From Candidatus Methanophagales archaeon (GTDB taxonomy: Archaea; Halobacteriota; Syntropharchaeia; Alkanophagales; Methanospirareceae), in contig JANJFQ010000007.1 in assembly GCA_025435355.1 (NCBI GenBank), positions 1-35,682 on the forward strand: DNA of 35,682 nt, written 5' to 3'. A model generated the notes under the pieces. The model saw only the letters and a list, made by a program, of their open reading frames with translations. It was not told where the DNA came from and ran no database searches. The translations under genes and the position numbers were made by a program. Every line of letters begins with the position of its first letter. The stretch's first letter is position 1. Shown piece after piece: positions 1-9,622 of the stretch.

Positions 1-306
1 TCCATCAACGGTGATCTCTTCCGTCGTGAGTTGCAGAACCGTGCCATCGGGTTTCATGACAGAGACTTCGGGTACAGATGCCACATCAAATAATATGTGC
101 TCGTAGGGGTGTCCCCACATTATATACACCGTCTTTGTTTCTCCAAGCTCTGCTGTGTAGTCTTCGGGTGTCACATCCCATACGGTATCCTCACTATCAC
201 TTGGGAAGACCATCGTAAAATGCGCACTTGCCATCCCAACTGCACTCGCAAGGAATATCCCTACTAAAAGAATAGTCGCTATCGTAGCTGCTTTTTTTCC
301 TTTCAT
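1..306 (-). CDS. Secreted DUF4198-like protein, N-terminal part (runs off window)
   Basis: An open frame of 102 codons runs from ATG at 306 to the window edge. A GGAGGTGA ribosome site lies just upstream (about 315-323). The first ~28 residues form a signal peptide (MKGKKAATIATILLVGIF...ASA), followed by HFTMVFPSD and a beta-rich segment with MWGHPYEHILFD. The HF-x-M-x-P start and the W-G-H-P/Y-E-H motif resemble DUF4198 proteins, secreted proteins often found with nickel or cobalt uptake genes. Its position beside a chelatase motor gene fits a metal-supply role, but that is inference. The C-terminus, where a membrane anchor might lie, is outside the window. Confidence 0.65.
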   Translation of the reverse strand, partial: MKGKKAATIATILLVGIFLASAVGMASAHFTMVFPSDSEDTVWDVTPEDYTAELGETKTVYIMWGHPYEHILFDVASVPEVSVMKPDGTVLQLTTEEITVDG

Positions 307-363
307 CTTCTTTTTTCACCTCCTTTTGTTTTTAATATTTACTTTCTTAATGAAAATATTTTT

Positions 364-386
364 TGCTATTTAAAAGCTTTTTGGTT
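364..386 (-). promoter_or_regulatory. Archaeal promoter (BRE/TATA) for the DUF4198-like gene
   Basis: Read on the minus strand, this shows CCAAAAAG followed by CTTTTAAATAG, a good match to a BRE plus TATA box. It lies about 60-80 bases upstream of ATG 306, leaving a leader of about 40 bases that contains the ribosome site. The rest of 307-491 is AT-rich and holds nothing else I can support. Confidence 0.5.
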
Positions 387-491
387 TTATTTTGCTTCAG
401 CCTTATGCTAAATTTATTTTACGATTGTATTCTTATAAATTTATTATTCACACAAACCTCTGCGTTTAATTGCAAAAACTACCTATCATTT

Positions 492-2606
492 TCATCCCGG
501 AACAGCCTGCAAATCATTCGATATGCTTCGCTCTCGCTCCTGAATGACAATATCACGCACTGCCTGCGATGTTAAATCCGCGATGGGATAATATTTTCCT
601 ACCGAATAGCTTGCTATGTCTCTGCAATATCCAAGCTGCATTTGTACGAATGAGTTATTAATTACTTCGGTATCAATCACAATCACGTGTATACCCTTAG
701 CTCGTGCTTGCTCAGCGAGCGCTAATAATTCCTTCTTAATGTCTTCATTTGACCCAGAGCAAACATTTGCGCGACCGTCAGATATTAACAGTAAGATAGG
801 TATCACTTCTTCATCCTTCTGCTTCTCAGTCATCAGAAGATTTAATCCTCTTTCCAGACCTGCTGATAGCGGTGTTCTTCCGCCGGTTGGCAGTTCCTTC
901 AATCTTTTATATGCCAAATCCACACTTGAACATAGAGGAAGCAACACATCTGCCTGGTTACCTTTAAACGCAACCATTCCAACCTTGTCTCTTTGTTGAT
1001 ACGAATCCAGTAACAAAGAGAGAACGGCACCTTTTGCACTCTCCATCCTTCGATTCGCACCCATTGAACCCGAGGCATCCACAACAAACATCGTTGCTGT
1101 TGACGCTTTCCCTACACGAATCTTCTCTCGTATATCCTGAGCTTTTACAACAACAGCTAAATCAGAATCAACCCGTCTCTCTTTCTGATATGGAGCTGCT
1201 ACACGTATCGTAGCATCAAGCGCAACATCCTTTATTTCTCCTTTCGGGAATCCATAGCGCACATACTTCCCGTTATTGCGAAGAGAGAGTGTGGGAATCC
1301 TTCTTCCGGATATCTTCCTGCGATAAGTTCTATCTTTATTTTGTTTTTGCCTTACCGCTCTTGTATCAATTGCGTCGCCAATACCAAAAACAGATTCTTT
1401 TTGCTGCGGTTCTTTTATATCCTCATTTTCATTTGGAGTTCCTGGATTTTCCGAATCTTGGTGCTCATTTTTATGCTGGTGCTCACCCTTTTCCTTCTTT
1501 TCTCTTTTCTCTTCCCTTTCTTTCCTTTGCTGCTGCTTATTCTCTTCTTTATCCCTTTCATGTTGCTTTTTTGTCTCTGACATCATATCATCGAGTTTTT
1601 CTGTATCCAAACTTGGCGGCTCAAATGGCTTTCTGCGCATTCTGTGCGGAAGTGCTAATTCCATCGCCTCTTTTATGTCCTCAAAAGTGACTTTTTTTCT
1701 GCTATCAAATGCAGCAATCGTTTTTGCCGCTCTATTTATAACGATTTCTGCTCTGTGTGTCTTGACACCGAGTTTAATGCACGTATCTGCCATCAGATTT
1801 AACAAATCATCGCTAATCTCCACCTCATTAACTATCTGTTTCGCTTGCACAATTTTCTCTCTCAACTCTTTTTGTTTTTCCTCGAATTTCTCTTCGAACT
1901 CTCCCGTGCCCCTTTCAAAACTTTCTACAAGCTTCACTATTTCTACCCTTTTATCCGCATCATCTATACTTTCTACACTTGCTTGTAGACCAAATCTATC
2001 CAGGAGTTGAGGTCTGAGCTCGCCTTCCTCAGGGTTCATTGTTCCAACCAGGATGAATTTAGAGGGATGAGAAACCGAAACACCTTCTCTCTCGACAACG
2101 TTTATTGACATCGCAGCCGAATCCAAAATGACATCGGCAACGTGGTCATCTAAAAGATTTACCTCGTCAATATAGAGAATGCCTCTATTTGCAGCAGCTA
2201 ATATCCCTGGCTCCAGCGCCTTTATTCCTTCTTTTATTGCCTTTTCAACGTCTATTGAACCCACGACCCTGTCCTCGGTCGCACCGAGCGGAAGGTCTAT
2301 GACCCACGTCCTTCGCCTTATAGCGTTCGGATTTTCACCATTCGATTTTTTAGCGTAACATAGGTCGCACATCTCACGCTCGTCATAAGGATTGCAATTG
2401 AAGGGACAGCCATTAACCACTTCAATTTCTGGTAGCAGTTCTGCAAGAGCACGAACAGCAGTGGACTTCGCGGTTCCTTTCTCTCCCCTTATAAGCACTC
2501 CGCCTATACGTGGGTTAATGGCATTCAAAATCAACGCCTTCTTCATCTTCTCCTGCCCTACAATTGCCGTAAACGGTAATAGCTCCCTTCTAATGTGGTG
2601 TGTCAT
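492..2606 (-). CDS. Fused ChlI-ChlD type chelatase motor subunit (AAA+ / VWA)
   Basis: 704 aa. It is the ATP-driven motor and integrin-like subunit that works with a large CobN/BchH-type subunit to insert a metal ion into a tetrapyrrole in the cytoplasm. Residues 1-340 are an AAA+ ATPase with Walker [10 protein letters not shown] (41-49) and Walker [12 protein letters not shown] (about 142-152). A Cys cluster lies between them (CPFNC...MCDLC), as in archaeal and BchI-like members. Residues ~345-420 are a highly charged Lys/Glu/Gln-rich linker. The C-terminal third is a VWA domain with the MIDAS motif DASGSMG (about 508-514). Length and order match ChlID fusions. ATG 2606 is preceded by AAAGGTGAG. 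It lies downstream of cobN and the Gate-domain gene with its own promoter. It is the only motor gene here and could serve both CobN proteins. The metal cannot be told from sequence. Confidence 0.9.
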   Translation of the reverse strand: MTHHIRRELLPFTAIVGQEKMKKALILNAINPRIGGVLIRGEKGTAKSTAVRALAELLPEIEVVNGCPFNCNPYDEREMCDLCYAKKSNGENPNAIRRRTWVIDLPLGATEDRVVGSIDVEKAIKEGIKALEPGILAAANRGILYIDEVNLLDDHVADVILDSAAMSINVVEREGVSVSHPSKFILVGTMNPEEGELRPQLLDRFGLQASVESIDDADKRVEIVKLVESFERGTGEFEEKFEEKQKELREKIVQAKQIVNEVEISDDLLNLMADTCIKLGVKTHRAEIVINRAAKTIAAFDSRKKVTFEDIKEAMELALPHRMRRKPFEPPSLDTEKLDDMMSETKKQHERDKEENKQQQRKEREEKREKKEKGEHQHKNEHQDSENPGTPNENEDIKEPQQKESVFGIGDAIDTRAVRQKQNKDRTYRRKISGRRIPTLSLRNNGKYVRYGFPKGEIKDVALDATIRVAAPYQKERRVDSDLAVVVKAQDIREKIRVGKASTATMFVVDASGSMGANRRMESAKGAVLSLLLDSYQQRDKVGMVAFKGNQADVLLPLCSSVDLAYKRLKELPTGGRTPLSAGLERGLNLLMTEKQKDEEVIPILLLISDGRANVCSGSNEDIKKELLALAEQARAKGIHVIVIDTEVINNSFVQMQLGYCRDIASYSVGKYYPIADLTSQAVRDIVIQERERSISNDLQAVPG

Positions 2607-2670
2607 TATCTCACCTTTTCCTTTATTCCACTCTTTAATTTATAACTATTTAAAATAATATAACAATATT

Positions 2671-2690
2671 GATGCTATATAAGTTTTTCT
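2671..2690 (-). promoter_or_regulatory. TATA-type promoter for the ChlI-ChlD gene
   Basis: The minus strand reads AAAAACTTATATAGCATC, a good archaeal TATA box. A start point about 25 bases downstream would leave a leader of about 45 bases before ATG 2606. The surrounding stretch 2607-2760 is very AT-rich and carries no other feature I can see. Confidence 0.45.
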
Positions 2691-2760
2691 ATATTGATTT
2701 TAGTATCTCTAAAAAGCTAAATTTATCGTTTTTTATTAAAAAAATCTTTTCTTTAAACAT

Positions 2761-3732
2761 TTAAATTATCAGTAATACTATTATGAATAACACGTCTATG
2801 ACAAGCGTAGTTGCAGCATTTACCGCAACAGTTTTGCTTCCCAACTTGGGACCAAACAGCGATACATGCAATGGCAATGAATGTTTTACAAATCTCGTTG
2901 AGAATGATACTACTGTGCCTAATAATAAGGCGATTAACACTCCTTTTGTCGTTATTAGCCCTTTATCCAGAAGGCTGCCTGCAAGGATTAACCCGGAATA
3001 AGTGTTCACAGTCTCAGTTGCGCTGATTAGAACGACTTCGCTTTCCAATCCCAAAATGTTTGTGAACGGTTCCAAAATTGTAGAAAATGAATCGAAAAAG
3101 TTCAGCTCCATCGCCACGGATACCAGAAACAAAGTGATGAACATCGTGGGCACGATCCTTTTGAGCATTTTGTAGGTGCTCTTGACGCTTTTATTCAATG
3201 CACTTCTATTATCCTCAACCGGAGCATTATCATGATTGGTGGATAACCGGGATTTGGATGAGAAGGTTTTTGCATCTTTTAGCCATAGCCTCGCAAGGAA
3301 TATTCCAAAACACGTTTTTAAGAATGCTGCAAGCCCCACGAGGCACACATAGATTGAACCGGCAGTGAGACCGAGAATGGGAATCACTACGGGCATGAAA
3401 AACGGTAAGAGGTGAGAGAGGATGCTTGGAAAAGAACTGATTAACGTGGTTGCGATTACCTCTCGCTCAGAAATCATTTTCTCGTTCAGTCCATCAGATA
3501 GCATGGAGTAACCTGCGGTAGTGCTAAACGTGCACGTTACCACCGAGAGAGCCGATAACGTGCTGATATTCGCTTTACTGGAAAGAGGTTTGATTAGCCC
3601 GTCAAACTTTTTCATCAGCCCGATGTTAACTGCGAAACTCGTTACAAAGATGCCTATGGCTATGACTGGAACAATTTTTGCCACCCAGTAAAGAGCATAT
3701 ATCAAAGAAGTATGCATAATATAGCTAATCAT
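2761..3732 (-). CDS. Gate-domain (nucleoside-recognition-like) membrane protein
   Basis: 323 aa integral membrane protein. Two hydrophobic halves (about 10-160 and 190-323) are joined by a charged cytoplasm-like linker (about 155-190, rich in Lys, Ser, Asn, Asp). The pattern of two similar halves and motifs such as TFSTTAGYSMLSDG and SATETVNTYSGLILAG fit the Gate / nucleoside-recognition superfamily of transporters. The substrate is unknown. Because it sits 71 bases after cobN and before the chelatase motor gene, movement of a metal or tetrapyrrole precursor is a reasonable inference, but it is not shown by the sequence. A GGAG lies about 14 bases before ATG 3732, which is rather far. An internal ATG five codons on is an alternative start. 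Confidence 0.6.
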   Translation of the reverse strand: MISYIMHTSLIYALYWVAKIVPVIAIGIFVTSFAVNIGLMKKFDGLIKPLSSKANISTLSALSVVTCTFSTTAGYSMLSDGLNEKMISEREVIATTLISSFPSILSHLLPFFMPVVIPILGLTAGSIYVCLVGLAAFLKTCFGIFLARLWLKDAKTFSSKSRLSTNHDNAPVEDNRSALNKSVKSTYKMLKRIVPTMFITLFLVSVAMELNFFDSFSTILEPFTNILGLESEVVLISATETVNTYSGLILAGSLLDKGLITTKGVLIALLLGTVVSFSTRFVKHSLPLHVSLFGPKLGSKTVAVNAATTLVIDVLFIIVLLII

Positions 3733-3803
3733 TTACTTTGCAATTACTCCTAATACCACCAGCATAGACGTTTTTTCCAGCGAAGAGAGTCTATTTCATA
3801 TCT

Positions 3804-6800
3804 TCACCTTTTTAAAGAATCAACTTCTTTCCACTCCTTTTGTATGTCTTTCACCTTTGCCTCCAATACCTTGACATCCTCCATCGTCATCACATCTATC
3901 GCCCCTCCTTGAAAATCTCCTTTTACCTCGCCCATCTTCTCTTCTATCCATCCTTCCATCTCAAGGTATGCACTCTTCAAACCTTCAATCACCTCTTCGT
4001 CTGCGTCCCATAGCCCACGCTCATAAGCTTCTAACAACCTCCTTCCAATCTCCTCAAGCGCCCATGGATTATTCTCCTCAAAGAACTCCCTCATTTCTTT
4101 ATCTAAAACGAACGTCCTTGCAATGTCATCGAATATCCAGTCATCTACCTCCTGCGTTGTCGCTTCCCAACCGTAAACTCTTCCTATTCGTTTTGATATG
4201 TCCCCTGCACCTTTGTATCCATGACGCTTCATCCCTTCTATCCACTTTGGATTCAGCAACTTTGTTCGAACGACCCTTCTCATCTCGTCTGCAAGGCTTC
4301 TTACTTCTATCTTATCCTGGTCTCTCGTATCACCGTAATATGCTGAAACGTCATGTCCCGAGATCTCTCTTGCAGCAGTTGTGAGTCCCCCGTGCGTTCC
4401 AAAGTAGCAACAACAGCCGCATAGATCGTATTCATCTGTAACTGTCTTATTGAACGTCAAATCAACGGTTTTAAGCTGTGATACAAAACTATCGTGCGCT
4501 TCAACACCAAAATTGTTTTTCCCGTAGGCATATCCGTTCCAATGCACGAAGACATCCGATAAATCCTTCTCCTCTTTCCATGCCGATGCATATACCGCCA
4601 AATTCACACCATTACCATACGTGCCTGGCTTACTTGCGAATATACGTGCAAATTCAGTCCCATTTTCAGTCGTATTTTCACTGCGCATGTTCTCCAATGC
4701 CAGTGCATGCTTTCTCAAATAGTTCTTTTCTATTGGCTCATCAAGCATTGCGACCTCCTGTATCGCCTCGTCTAAAAGTTCGATGCAATTGTAAAAGCAA
4801 TCTCTCGTAATCCCACTCACCCTTACCGTAACGTCTATTCTTGGGCGACCGAACTCTTCCAAAGGAATTACCCTGTATCCTTTTACCCTGCCATCTTTCC
4901 AGACAGGCTCTACACCGATTAGATGCAGTATCTGTGCGAGCTGCTCTCCATCTGTCCACATGACGTCGGATGCCATCCAATACATTGCGATGTTTTCTGG
5001 GATCTTTCCGTTCTCCGCCTCATATTTCCTTACCACACCATCTGCAAGTCGCTTACCAATCTGCCATGCAGCCTTTGTTGGGATTTTGAAAGGGTCGAGG
5101 GAATAAAAGTTCCTGCCAGTTGGAAGTATATCGGGCTTACCCCTTGTTATGAGCCCGGAAGGTCCTGGTTCGACGTATCCTGCATCAAATCCGTGGAACA
5201 AACCACCCATCTCATCCGATGCGTCTATCCTTGAAGAAATATCCATTACCTTTTCCCTCAGCAGAGAAAGCTTATTTTCATTTCTTTTCTTCAATCTATC
5301 GCCTAATATCCTATTCGCTACTTCTAAAGGCTCTTCTTCAGATAAGAAAGCAGAAATAAAATCCTTTGCAATGCCATCTACCTCGGCTAAAAACTCGCTT
5401 TCTGCCTCTGAAGGCTGAATATCGAGTCCCATAAGCACAAAAATCAATTTCCTCAGCTCGGAATCGTGTCTCAGTATCGAATTGATGAACTCAACCTTTT
5501 TATCACCTTCCGGAACTTCTCCAAATATGTGCATTCCATCAGGAATCTGCGTGTTGTATATGCGAGTGATAGCCTCATGTGCAATTTCTATTATTTTCTC
5601 AAAGGAATACCCATTCTCTAACCTTTTATCAAGTCTTATCTCCTCTGATAGTTTCGTTTTCCTTATCAAATCAATAATAATGTGCTCCAGGGCATGTGCT
5701 CTTGCCTTGTCCGACGTTTTTGTCCTGTTATATTCAGCAATATGGTCTTCAAGCTCCTTTAAATCGCCATACAAACCACTTCCGGTCATAACGGTTTGCA
5801 TGTGGTCTATGAGCGTTGCATAACTTCTTCTCTTTGCGATTGTCCCTTCCGGTGGATTATCAGAGTTATATATGTATAGGTGGGGCAAATTTCCGATAGC
5901 AATGTCGGGGTAGCAGCTTTCTGAAAGTGCAACAGATTTCCCGGGCAAGAATTCCAGGTTTCCATGCGTTCCTACATGGATAATCACATCAGCGCCGAAC
6001 GTGGTTTCCAGGTAATGATAGGTTGCGAGATATTGATGAGGAGGAGGCACTTCCGGGTCGTGAAGTATCTTGCATACCTGTCCATCACATCTTGACCCCG
6101 CACAGCCTCGCTTCGGCTGCACGCACACCACTGCACTTCCATATCGAACGCCGGTTATCACGATTTTACCATTGTAAACCATTGCTGCACCTGGTGGATT
6201 GCCCCAGGCTTCACACGTCCTTTCCTTTACTTTTTGAGCAAGCGTATCAAACCATTTTTCATAATCAGCCTTGCTTATCAGCGCGAGTGCACCGCCCTTA
6301 TCCACGATTTCATCCACGGTTGTCCATCTGAACTCAGAAATTGCTTTACGATCCATAATGGTTTCAACGAGTTCTTTTCCACTCTCCGGAGGTTCGACTG
6401 AATATCCCGCCTCTTTCATCTTTTCCAATATCCTCGCTACACTTTCCAGGGTATCAAGATGTGAACCGCTTCCCACTGTTGCCTCAACGCTTGCACAGGG
6501 ATTGTTGTGGAGGATGAATGCAACTCTTCTCTCGGATTTTGGTTTATCTTTTAGCGCTATCCATTTCTTCACCCTATTCACGATCTTGTTTACCCTTTCT
6601 TCTATCTGCGTATGCCGCTCAAATTCGTTATCTCTTCTTGACGCTCCGATAATTATCGGTTCGATTACGCCCTCTAATTCCGGCATCGCAACACTCCAGC
6701 CAACTTCCATGCTGCTTAATCCTTGACTATCTGCTCTCCATTCTTCTTCTGTGCTGTGGTATGCCATCAGTGGGTGGAACATCGGAACATCGAGTTTCTT

Positions 6801-7550
6801 CACTGCATTTACAGAGTCTTCATTGCTCCCAATATGGAATACCGATTGAAGGTTTATGAGTGCATCTACCCTGCTCATAAAGAATGCTTCAACGACTTCA
6901 CTGCTCGATTTAGCACCTAATTCTTTATCACCCGATCCATAGCAGAAGGCAGGAATTACATCAAACTCCTTTTCCAAGTCACGAATTAAGACATTCACGA
7001 TCTCAAGGTCTCTGTTCGTCCAATATGTACGAAAGAAGAGAATACCAACCTTGTGTTTATGCCGCGACGGTTTATACCATGCGAAATAGTCCTCTATGCT
7101 CTCGAAAGCAGTTTCGGCATCAGGATGATAGAATCCCTGCCACATCGTCTCCTTCGGATTCTCGTATTTATAATCCAGACCTAAAACCTCTTTCCCGATG
7201 TATCTTAGCATATTCTTTATGTTCTCTGCCCCGCCATATACATGGTAGGCATTGACCGTTGCGACGACCTCTAAGGAAACGTTTGAAAGCGACCAGAAGG
7301 ATGAATCATGCCCAAAAGAGATCGTTGGCACATCATTATTCAGTCTCTCAACTATCTCATCCCAATGTCCCTCATTTGATGGATGTAAGAGGATGACGTC
7401 CGCCTGCCCAAAAGATTTTATGCAGTCCTTTCGCTTCTTCTCTTCGTCCACATCATGTGTAGACCATGCGTTTAATTCTACTCCGAGCTCCTTACTTGCC
7501 TCAATTAAAAGAGGCTTATCACTTCCCCACGTTACTGCCGTTACCTTCAT
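3804..7550 (-). CDS. cobN: CobN-type large chelatase subunit, Cys-rich form (CobN-1)
   Basis: 1248 aa, the normal length for CobN / magnesium-chelatase H subunits, which bind the tetrapyrrole and the metal and work with ChlI/ChlD motors. The core motif HVGTHGNLEFLPGK lies near residues 527-540, followed by the P-H-L-Y-I-Y and GTIAKRRSYATLIDH blocks. A Cys-rich segment RGCAGSRCDGQVCKILHDP lies near 480-500, as in several archaeal CobNs, then PPPHQYLATY. Near 1040-1055, where ordinary CobNs have a DLDHY-FFGG block, this protein has DLCGCCCYFGTHGGL, a possible extra metal or Fe-S site. The C-terminus (NPKWIEGMKRHGYKGAGD...) is intact. ATG 7550 follows AGAGGTGG. It likely heads an operon with the Gate-domain gene. 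The metal could be cobalt but is not proven. Confidence 0.92.
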   Translation of the reverse strand: MKVTAVTWGSDKPLLIEASKELGVELNAWSTHDVDEEKKRKDCIKSFGQADVILLHPSNEGHWDEIVERLNNDVPTISFGHDSSFWSLSNVSLEVVATVNAYHVYGGAENIKNMLRYIGKEVLGLDYKYENPKETMWQGFYHPDAETAFESIEDYFAWYKPSRHKHKVGILFFRTYWTNRDLEIVNVLIRDLEKEFDVIPAFCYGSGDKELGAKSSSEVVEAFFMSRVDALINLQSVFHIGSNEDSVNAVKKLDVPMFHPLMAYHSTEEEWRADSQGLSSMEVGWSVAMPELEGVIEPIIIGASRRDNEFERHTQIEERVNKIVNRVKKWIALKDKPKSERRVAFILHNNPCASVEATVGSGSHLDTLESVARILEKMKEAGYSVEPPESGKELVETIMDRKAISEFRWTTVDEIVDKGGALALISKADYEKWFDTLAQKVKERTCEAWGNPPGAAMVYNGKIVITGVRYGSAVVCVQPKRGCAGSRCDGQVCKILHDPEVPPPHQYLATYHYLETTFGADVIIHVGTHGNLEFLPGKSVALSESCYPDIAIGNLPHLYIYNSDNPPEGTIAKRRSYATLIDHMQTVMTGSGLYGDLKELEDHIAEYNRTKTSDKARAHALEHIIIDLIRKTKLSEEIRLDKRLENGYSFEKIIEIAHEAITRIYNTQIPDGMHIFGEVPEGDKKVEFINSILRHDSELRKLIFVLMGLDIQPSEAESEFLAEVDGIAKDFISAFLSEEEPLEVANRILGDRLKKRNENKLSLLREKVMDISSRIDASDEMGGLFHGFDAGYVEPGPSGLITRGKPDILPTGRNFYSLDPFKIPTKAAWQIGKRLADGVVRKYEAENGKIPENIAMYWMASDVMWTDGEQLAQILHLIGVEPVWKDGRVKGYRVIPLEEFGRPRIDVTVRVSGITRDCFYNCIELLDEAIQEVAMLDEPIEKNYLRKHALALENMRSENTTENGTEFARIFASKPGTYGNGVNLAVYASAWKEEKDLSDVFVHWNGYAYGKNNFGVEAHDSFVSQLKTVDLTFNKTVTDEYDLCGCCCYFGTHGGLTTAAREISGHDVSAYYGDTRDQDKIEVRSLADEMRRVVRTKLLNPKWIEGMKRHGYKGAGDISKRIGRVYGWEATTQEVDDWIFDDIARTFVLDKEMREFFEENNPWALEEIGRRLLEAYERGLWDADEEVIEGLKSAYLEMEGWIEEKMGEVKGDFQGGAIDVMTMEDVKVLEAKVKDIQKEWKEVDSLKR

Positions 7551-7676
7551 TTTTCATACCACCTCTTATTTTATATACACTATTTTATAAAAATATTGTT
7601 TATTTTATATCTTTTATGATATTAAAATTCCCAAAAAGTTATATTTTAATATATACATATTATAAACAATAGGAGG
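7551..7676. promoter_or_regulatory. Divergent promoter region between cobN-1 and the ABC exporter
   Basis: A 126-base, very AT-rich gap between divergent genes. On the plus strand CCAAAAAGTTATATTTTAAT (about 7631-7650) looks like a BRE/TATA pair for the exporter operon. On the minus strand AAAGATATAAAATAAAC (about 7596-7612) or ATTTTTATAAAATAG is a TATA candidate for cobN. The exact elements are uncertain because the whole gap is AT-rich. Confidence 0.45.
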
Positions 7677-7685
7677 ATGAAAAGA

Positions 7686-8567
7686 TTGGAATATTCTATT
7701 GAAACGCATGACCTAACGAAGAAGTTCGCATTGCAAAAAGGATTTACCGAGTTTCTCATGCATCCCTTTAGAAAAGATGAGATAACGGCGGTAGAGAAGG
7801 TGAACATAAGGATTGGAAAAGGTGAATTGTTTGGTATTCTCGGACCAAATGGAGCTGGCAAGACCACGCTAATAAAGTTATTATGCACGCTGATTTTACC
7901 CACAGAAGGAATTGCATACGTAAACGGGTATAACATCGCTGAAGATAGTGGAGATGTCCGCGAATCTATTGGTTTCATTACTACCGATGAACGAAGTTTC
8001 TACTGGCGGCTCACCGGGCGGCAAAACCTTAAATTTTTCGCTTCTCTCCACAATTTTTATTCTTATGATGCACAAAAAAAAGTAGATGAGCTATTAAATA
8101 TTGTTGGTTTAAAAAATAGAGCAGATGATAGGTTTCTAAGTTATTCCACCGGAATGAAACAACGAATGGCTATTGCAAGAGGGCTGTTGAACAATCCGGA
8201 AGTTGTGTTTATGGACGAACCAACTAAGGGTTTGGACCCAAGAACGGCACAAAATTTACGGGGATTTGTTAAAGAGCGTATCGTAAAGGAGCAGGGAAAA
8301 ACGGTTTTTCTCTCGACACACCACCTTGGCGAGGCAGAGCAATTATGCGACAGGATTGCGATTATTGACGAAGGCGAAATAAGGGTGATTGGGAGTCCCG
8401 AAGAGCTGAAAAGTACGTTGGACAAAACCAACCCCACATTAGATGACGTGTTCTTACATTACACAGGCAAAGAGTTCAAAGAAGAAGGAACACCAAAACA
8501 GCCTTACTTAGGACGTAGAAGGATGATGCATGGAGGACATGGAAGGCTTGGAGGGATGATGCATTGA
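7686..8567 (+). CDS. ABC-2 exporter ATP-binding protein with His/Met-rich tail
   Basis: About 293 aa, DrrA/CcmA-like ATPase of an ABC-2 exporter. Walker A GPNGAGKTTL, signature YSTGMKQRMAIARGL, Walker B VVFMDEPTKGLDP and the H-loop STHHLGEAEQ are all intact. Start choice: an ATG at 7677 touches the AGGAGG box (7671-7676) with no spacing, whereas TTG at 7686 sits nine bases after it. I therefore prefer TTG, giving MEYSIETHDLTKKF. The unusual part is the C-terminus, MMHGGHGRLGGMMH, a small His/Met-rich tail that could bind Ni, Co or Cu. The permease follows after 20 bases. Substrate unknown. The chelatase neighbourhood suggests a metal, chelate or tetrapyrrole. Confidence 0.88.
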   Translation: MEYSIETHDLTKKFALQKGFTEFLMHPFRKDEITAVEKVNIRIGKGELFGILGPNGAGKTTLIKLLCTLILPTEGIAYVNGYNIAEDSGDVRESIGFITTDERSFYWRLTGRQNLKFFASLHNFYSYDAQKKVDELLNIVGLKNRADDRFLSYSTGMKQRMAIARGLLNNPEVVFMDEPTKGLDPRTAQNLRGFVKERIVKEQGKTVFLSTHHLGEAEQLCDRIAIIDEGEIRVIGSPEELKSTLDKTNPTLDDVFLHYTGKEFKEEGTPKQPYLGRRRMMHGGHGRLGGMMH

Positions 8568-8587
8568 GCGAGAAGAGGAGGAATAAG

Positions 8588-9406
8588 ATGAGTCTGGAGA
8601 TACACAAAAAAGCGTTTTCCTTTATAATAAGAGACCTTGTACTTCAAACGAGTTATAAATTCGAGTTCTTCTTGAGACTGTTCTTCATGTTTTTCTCGAT
8701 TTTGACCTTCTATTTTATTGCCAAGCTGATTGGAGGTGCGGGAGTGCACTATCTTGAACCCTACGGAGGAGATTATTTCTCCTTTGTGCTGATAGGCATA
8801 GCCTTCTCAGGGTATCTAACGACGGCGCTGAGGGGCTTTTCGGAAAGCATTCGGGGTGAGCAGATGATGGGCACATTAGAAGCAATGCTTGTAACCCCGA
8901 CTAATACCTCAACGATAATAACTTTATCTTCTCTCTGGAGTTTTATCTTCACTTCTTTTAGAGTGCTGATATATCTTTTGATTGGTGCCTTCTTGCTGGG
9001 TGTGGACATGAGTAATGCAAATCTGGTTGCTGCTATGGTTATTCTCATTCTGACAATAATATGCTTCAGCAGCATTGGCATAATCTCTGCCAGCTTCATT
9101 ATGATACTTAAAAGAGGTGACCCGATAAACATGTTATTTATGAGCACATCTGAACTCTTTGGAGGAGTGCTTTTTCCGATTACGGTTTTACCTGGGTGGC
9201 TGCAAAATGTCTCGCATATTTTGCCGATTACATATTCGCTAAGCGGGATGCGACATGCACTTTTGCAGGGATACTCACTGCATGCCCTGGCTCCAGATAT
9301 AACCGCATTGGCAGTATTCACAGTTGTGCTGGTGCCTCTGGGTTTATTGGCGTTTAAGTACGCGGTAAAAAAAGCGAAGGTGGATGGAACTATTGTTCAG
9401 TATTAG
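8588..9406 (+). CDS. ABC-2 type permease
   Basis: 272 aa, about six membrane helices, with the ABC-2 signature region GGVLFPITVLPGWLQNVSHI before the last helices and an N-terminal amphipathic segment. It partners the ATPase just upstream. I place the start at ATG 8588 because AGAGGAGGA lies about six bases before it. A longer reading from TTG 8564 would overlap the ATPase stop and lacks a ribosome site. The role is export of an unknown substrate. Confidence 0.87.
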   Translation: MSLEIHKKAFSFIIRDLVLQTSYKFEFFLRLFFMFFSILTFYFIAKLIGGAGVHYLEPYGGDYFSFVLIGIAFSGYLTTALRGFSESIRGEQMMGTLEAMLVTPTNTSTIITLSSLWSFIFTSFRVLIYLLIGAFLLGVDMSNANLVAAMVILILTIICFSSIGIISASFIMILKRGDPINMLFMSTSELFGGVLFPITVLPGWLQNVSHILPITYSLSGMRHALLQGYSLHALAPDITALAVFTVVLVPLGLLAFKYAVKKAKVDGTIVQY

Positions 9407-9437
9407 ACCAAGGGTATTTGTATAGCTCCTTTTATAT

Positions 9438-9465
9438 CCACAAGATTACACGGATTTCCACGAGA
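9438..9465 (+). repeat. Dispersed 'CCACA-GATTACACGGATTTCCACGAG' repeat, copy 1
   Basis: CCACAAGATTACACGGATTT followed by CCACGAGA. Related copies lie at 9531-9563, 11398-11433 and 20291-20318, all in gaps between genes. The intergenic stretch 9407-9622 separates two convergent transporter operons and, apart from copies 1 and 2, holds nothing else I recognise. Confidence 0.5.
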
Positions 9466-9530
9466 GAACAATAATAGGAATCTGGTTTCAGTGTTCCATC
9501 GGTGATTTTGTCACCTATTAACCTCCTTTT

Positions 9531-9563
9531 CTTGTGTTAATCTCGTGAAATCTCGTGGTTTAT
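9531..9563 (-). repeat. Dispersed repeat, copy 2 (inverted)
   Basis: On the minus strand this reads ACCACGAGATTTCACGAGAT then TAACACAAG, the same repeat type as copy 1 in the opposite orientation. The pair could form a weak stem in the gap between the two convergent exporter operons and so might help end transcription. That is speculative. Confidence 0.45.
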
Positions 9564-9622
9564 TACTTGCAATTTATTACGGGAATGACTATATTCTTAT
9601 GGAACCCACGTGTCTACAAGAT

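Noticed and set aside
1289-1690. Plus-strand frames opposite the ChlI-ChlD linker
   Set aside because: They are shadows of the Lys/Glu-rich coding strand, with Phe/Leu/Ser-rich composition and no ribosome site.
8564-8587. TTG start of the first exporter permease at 8564
   Set aside because: ATG 8588 has a proper ribosome site. The earlier start adds only Arg/Lys-rich residues and overlaps the ATPase stop.
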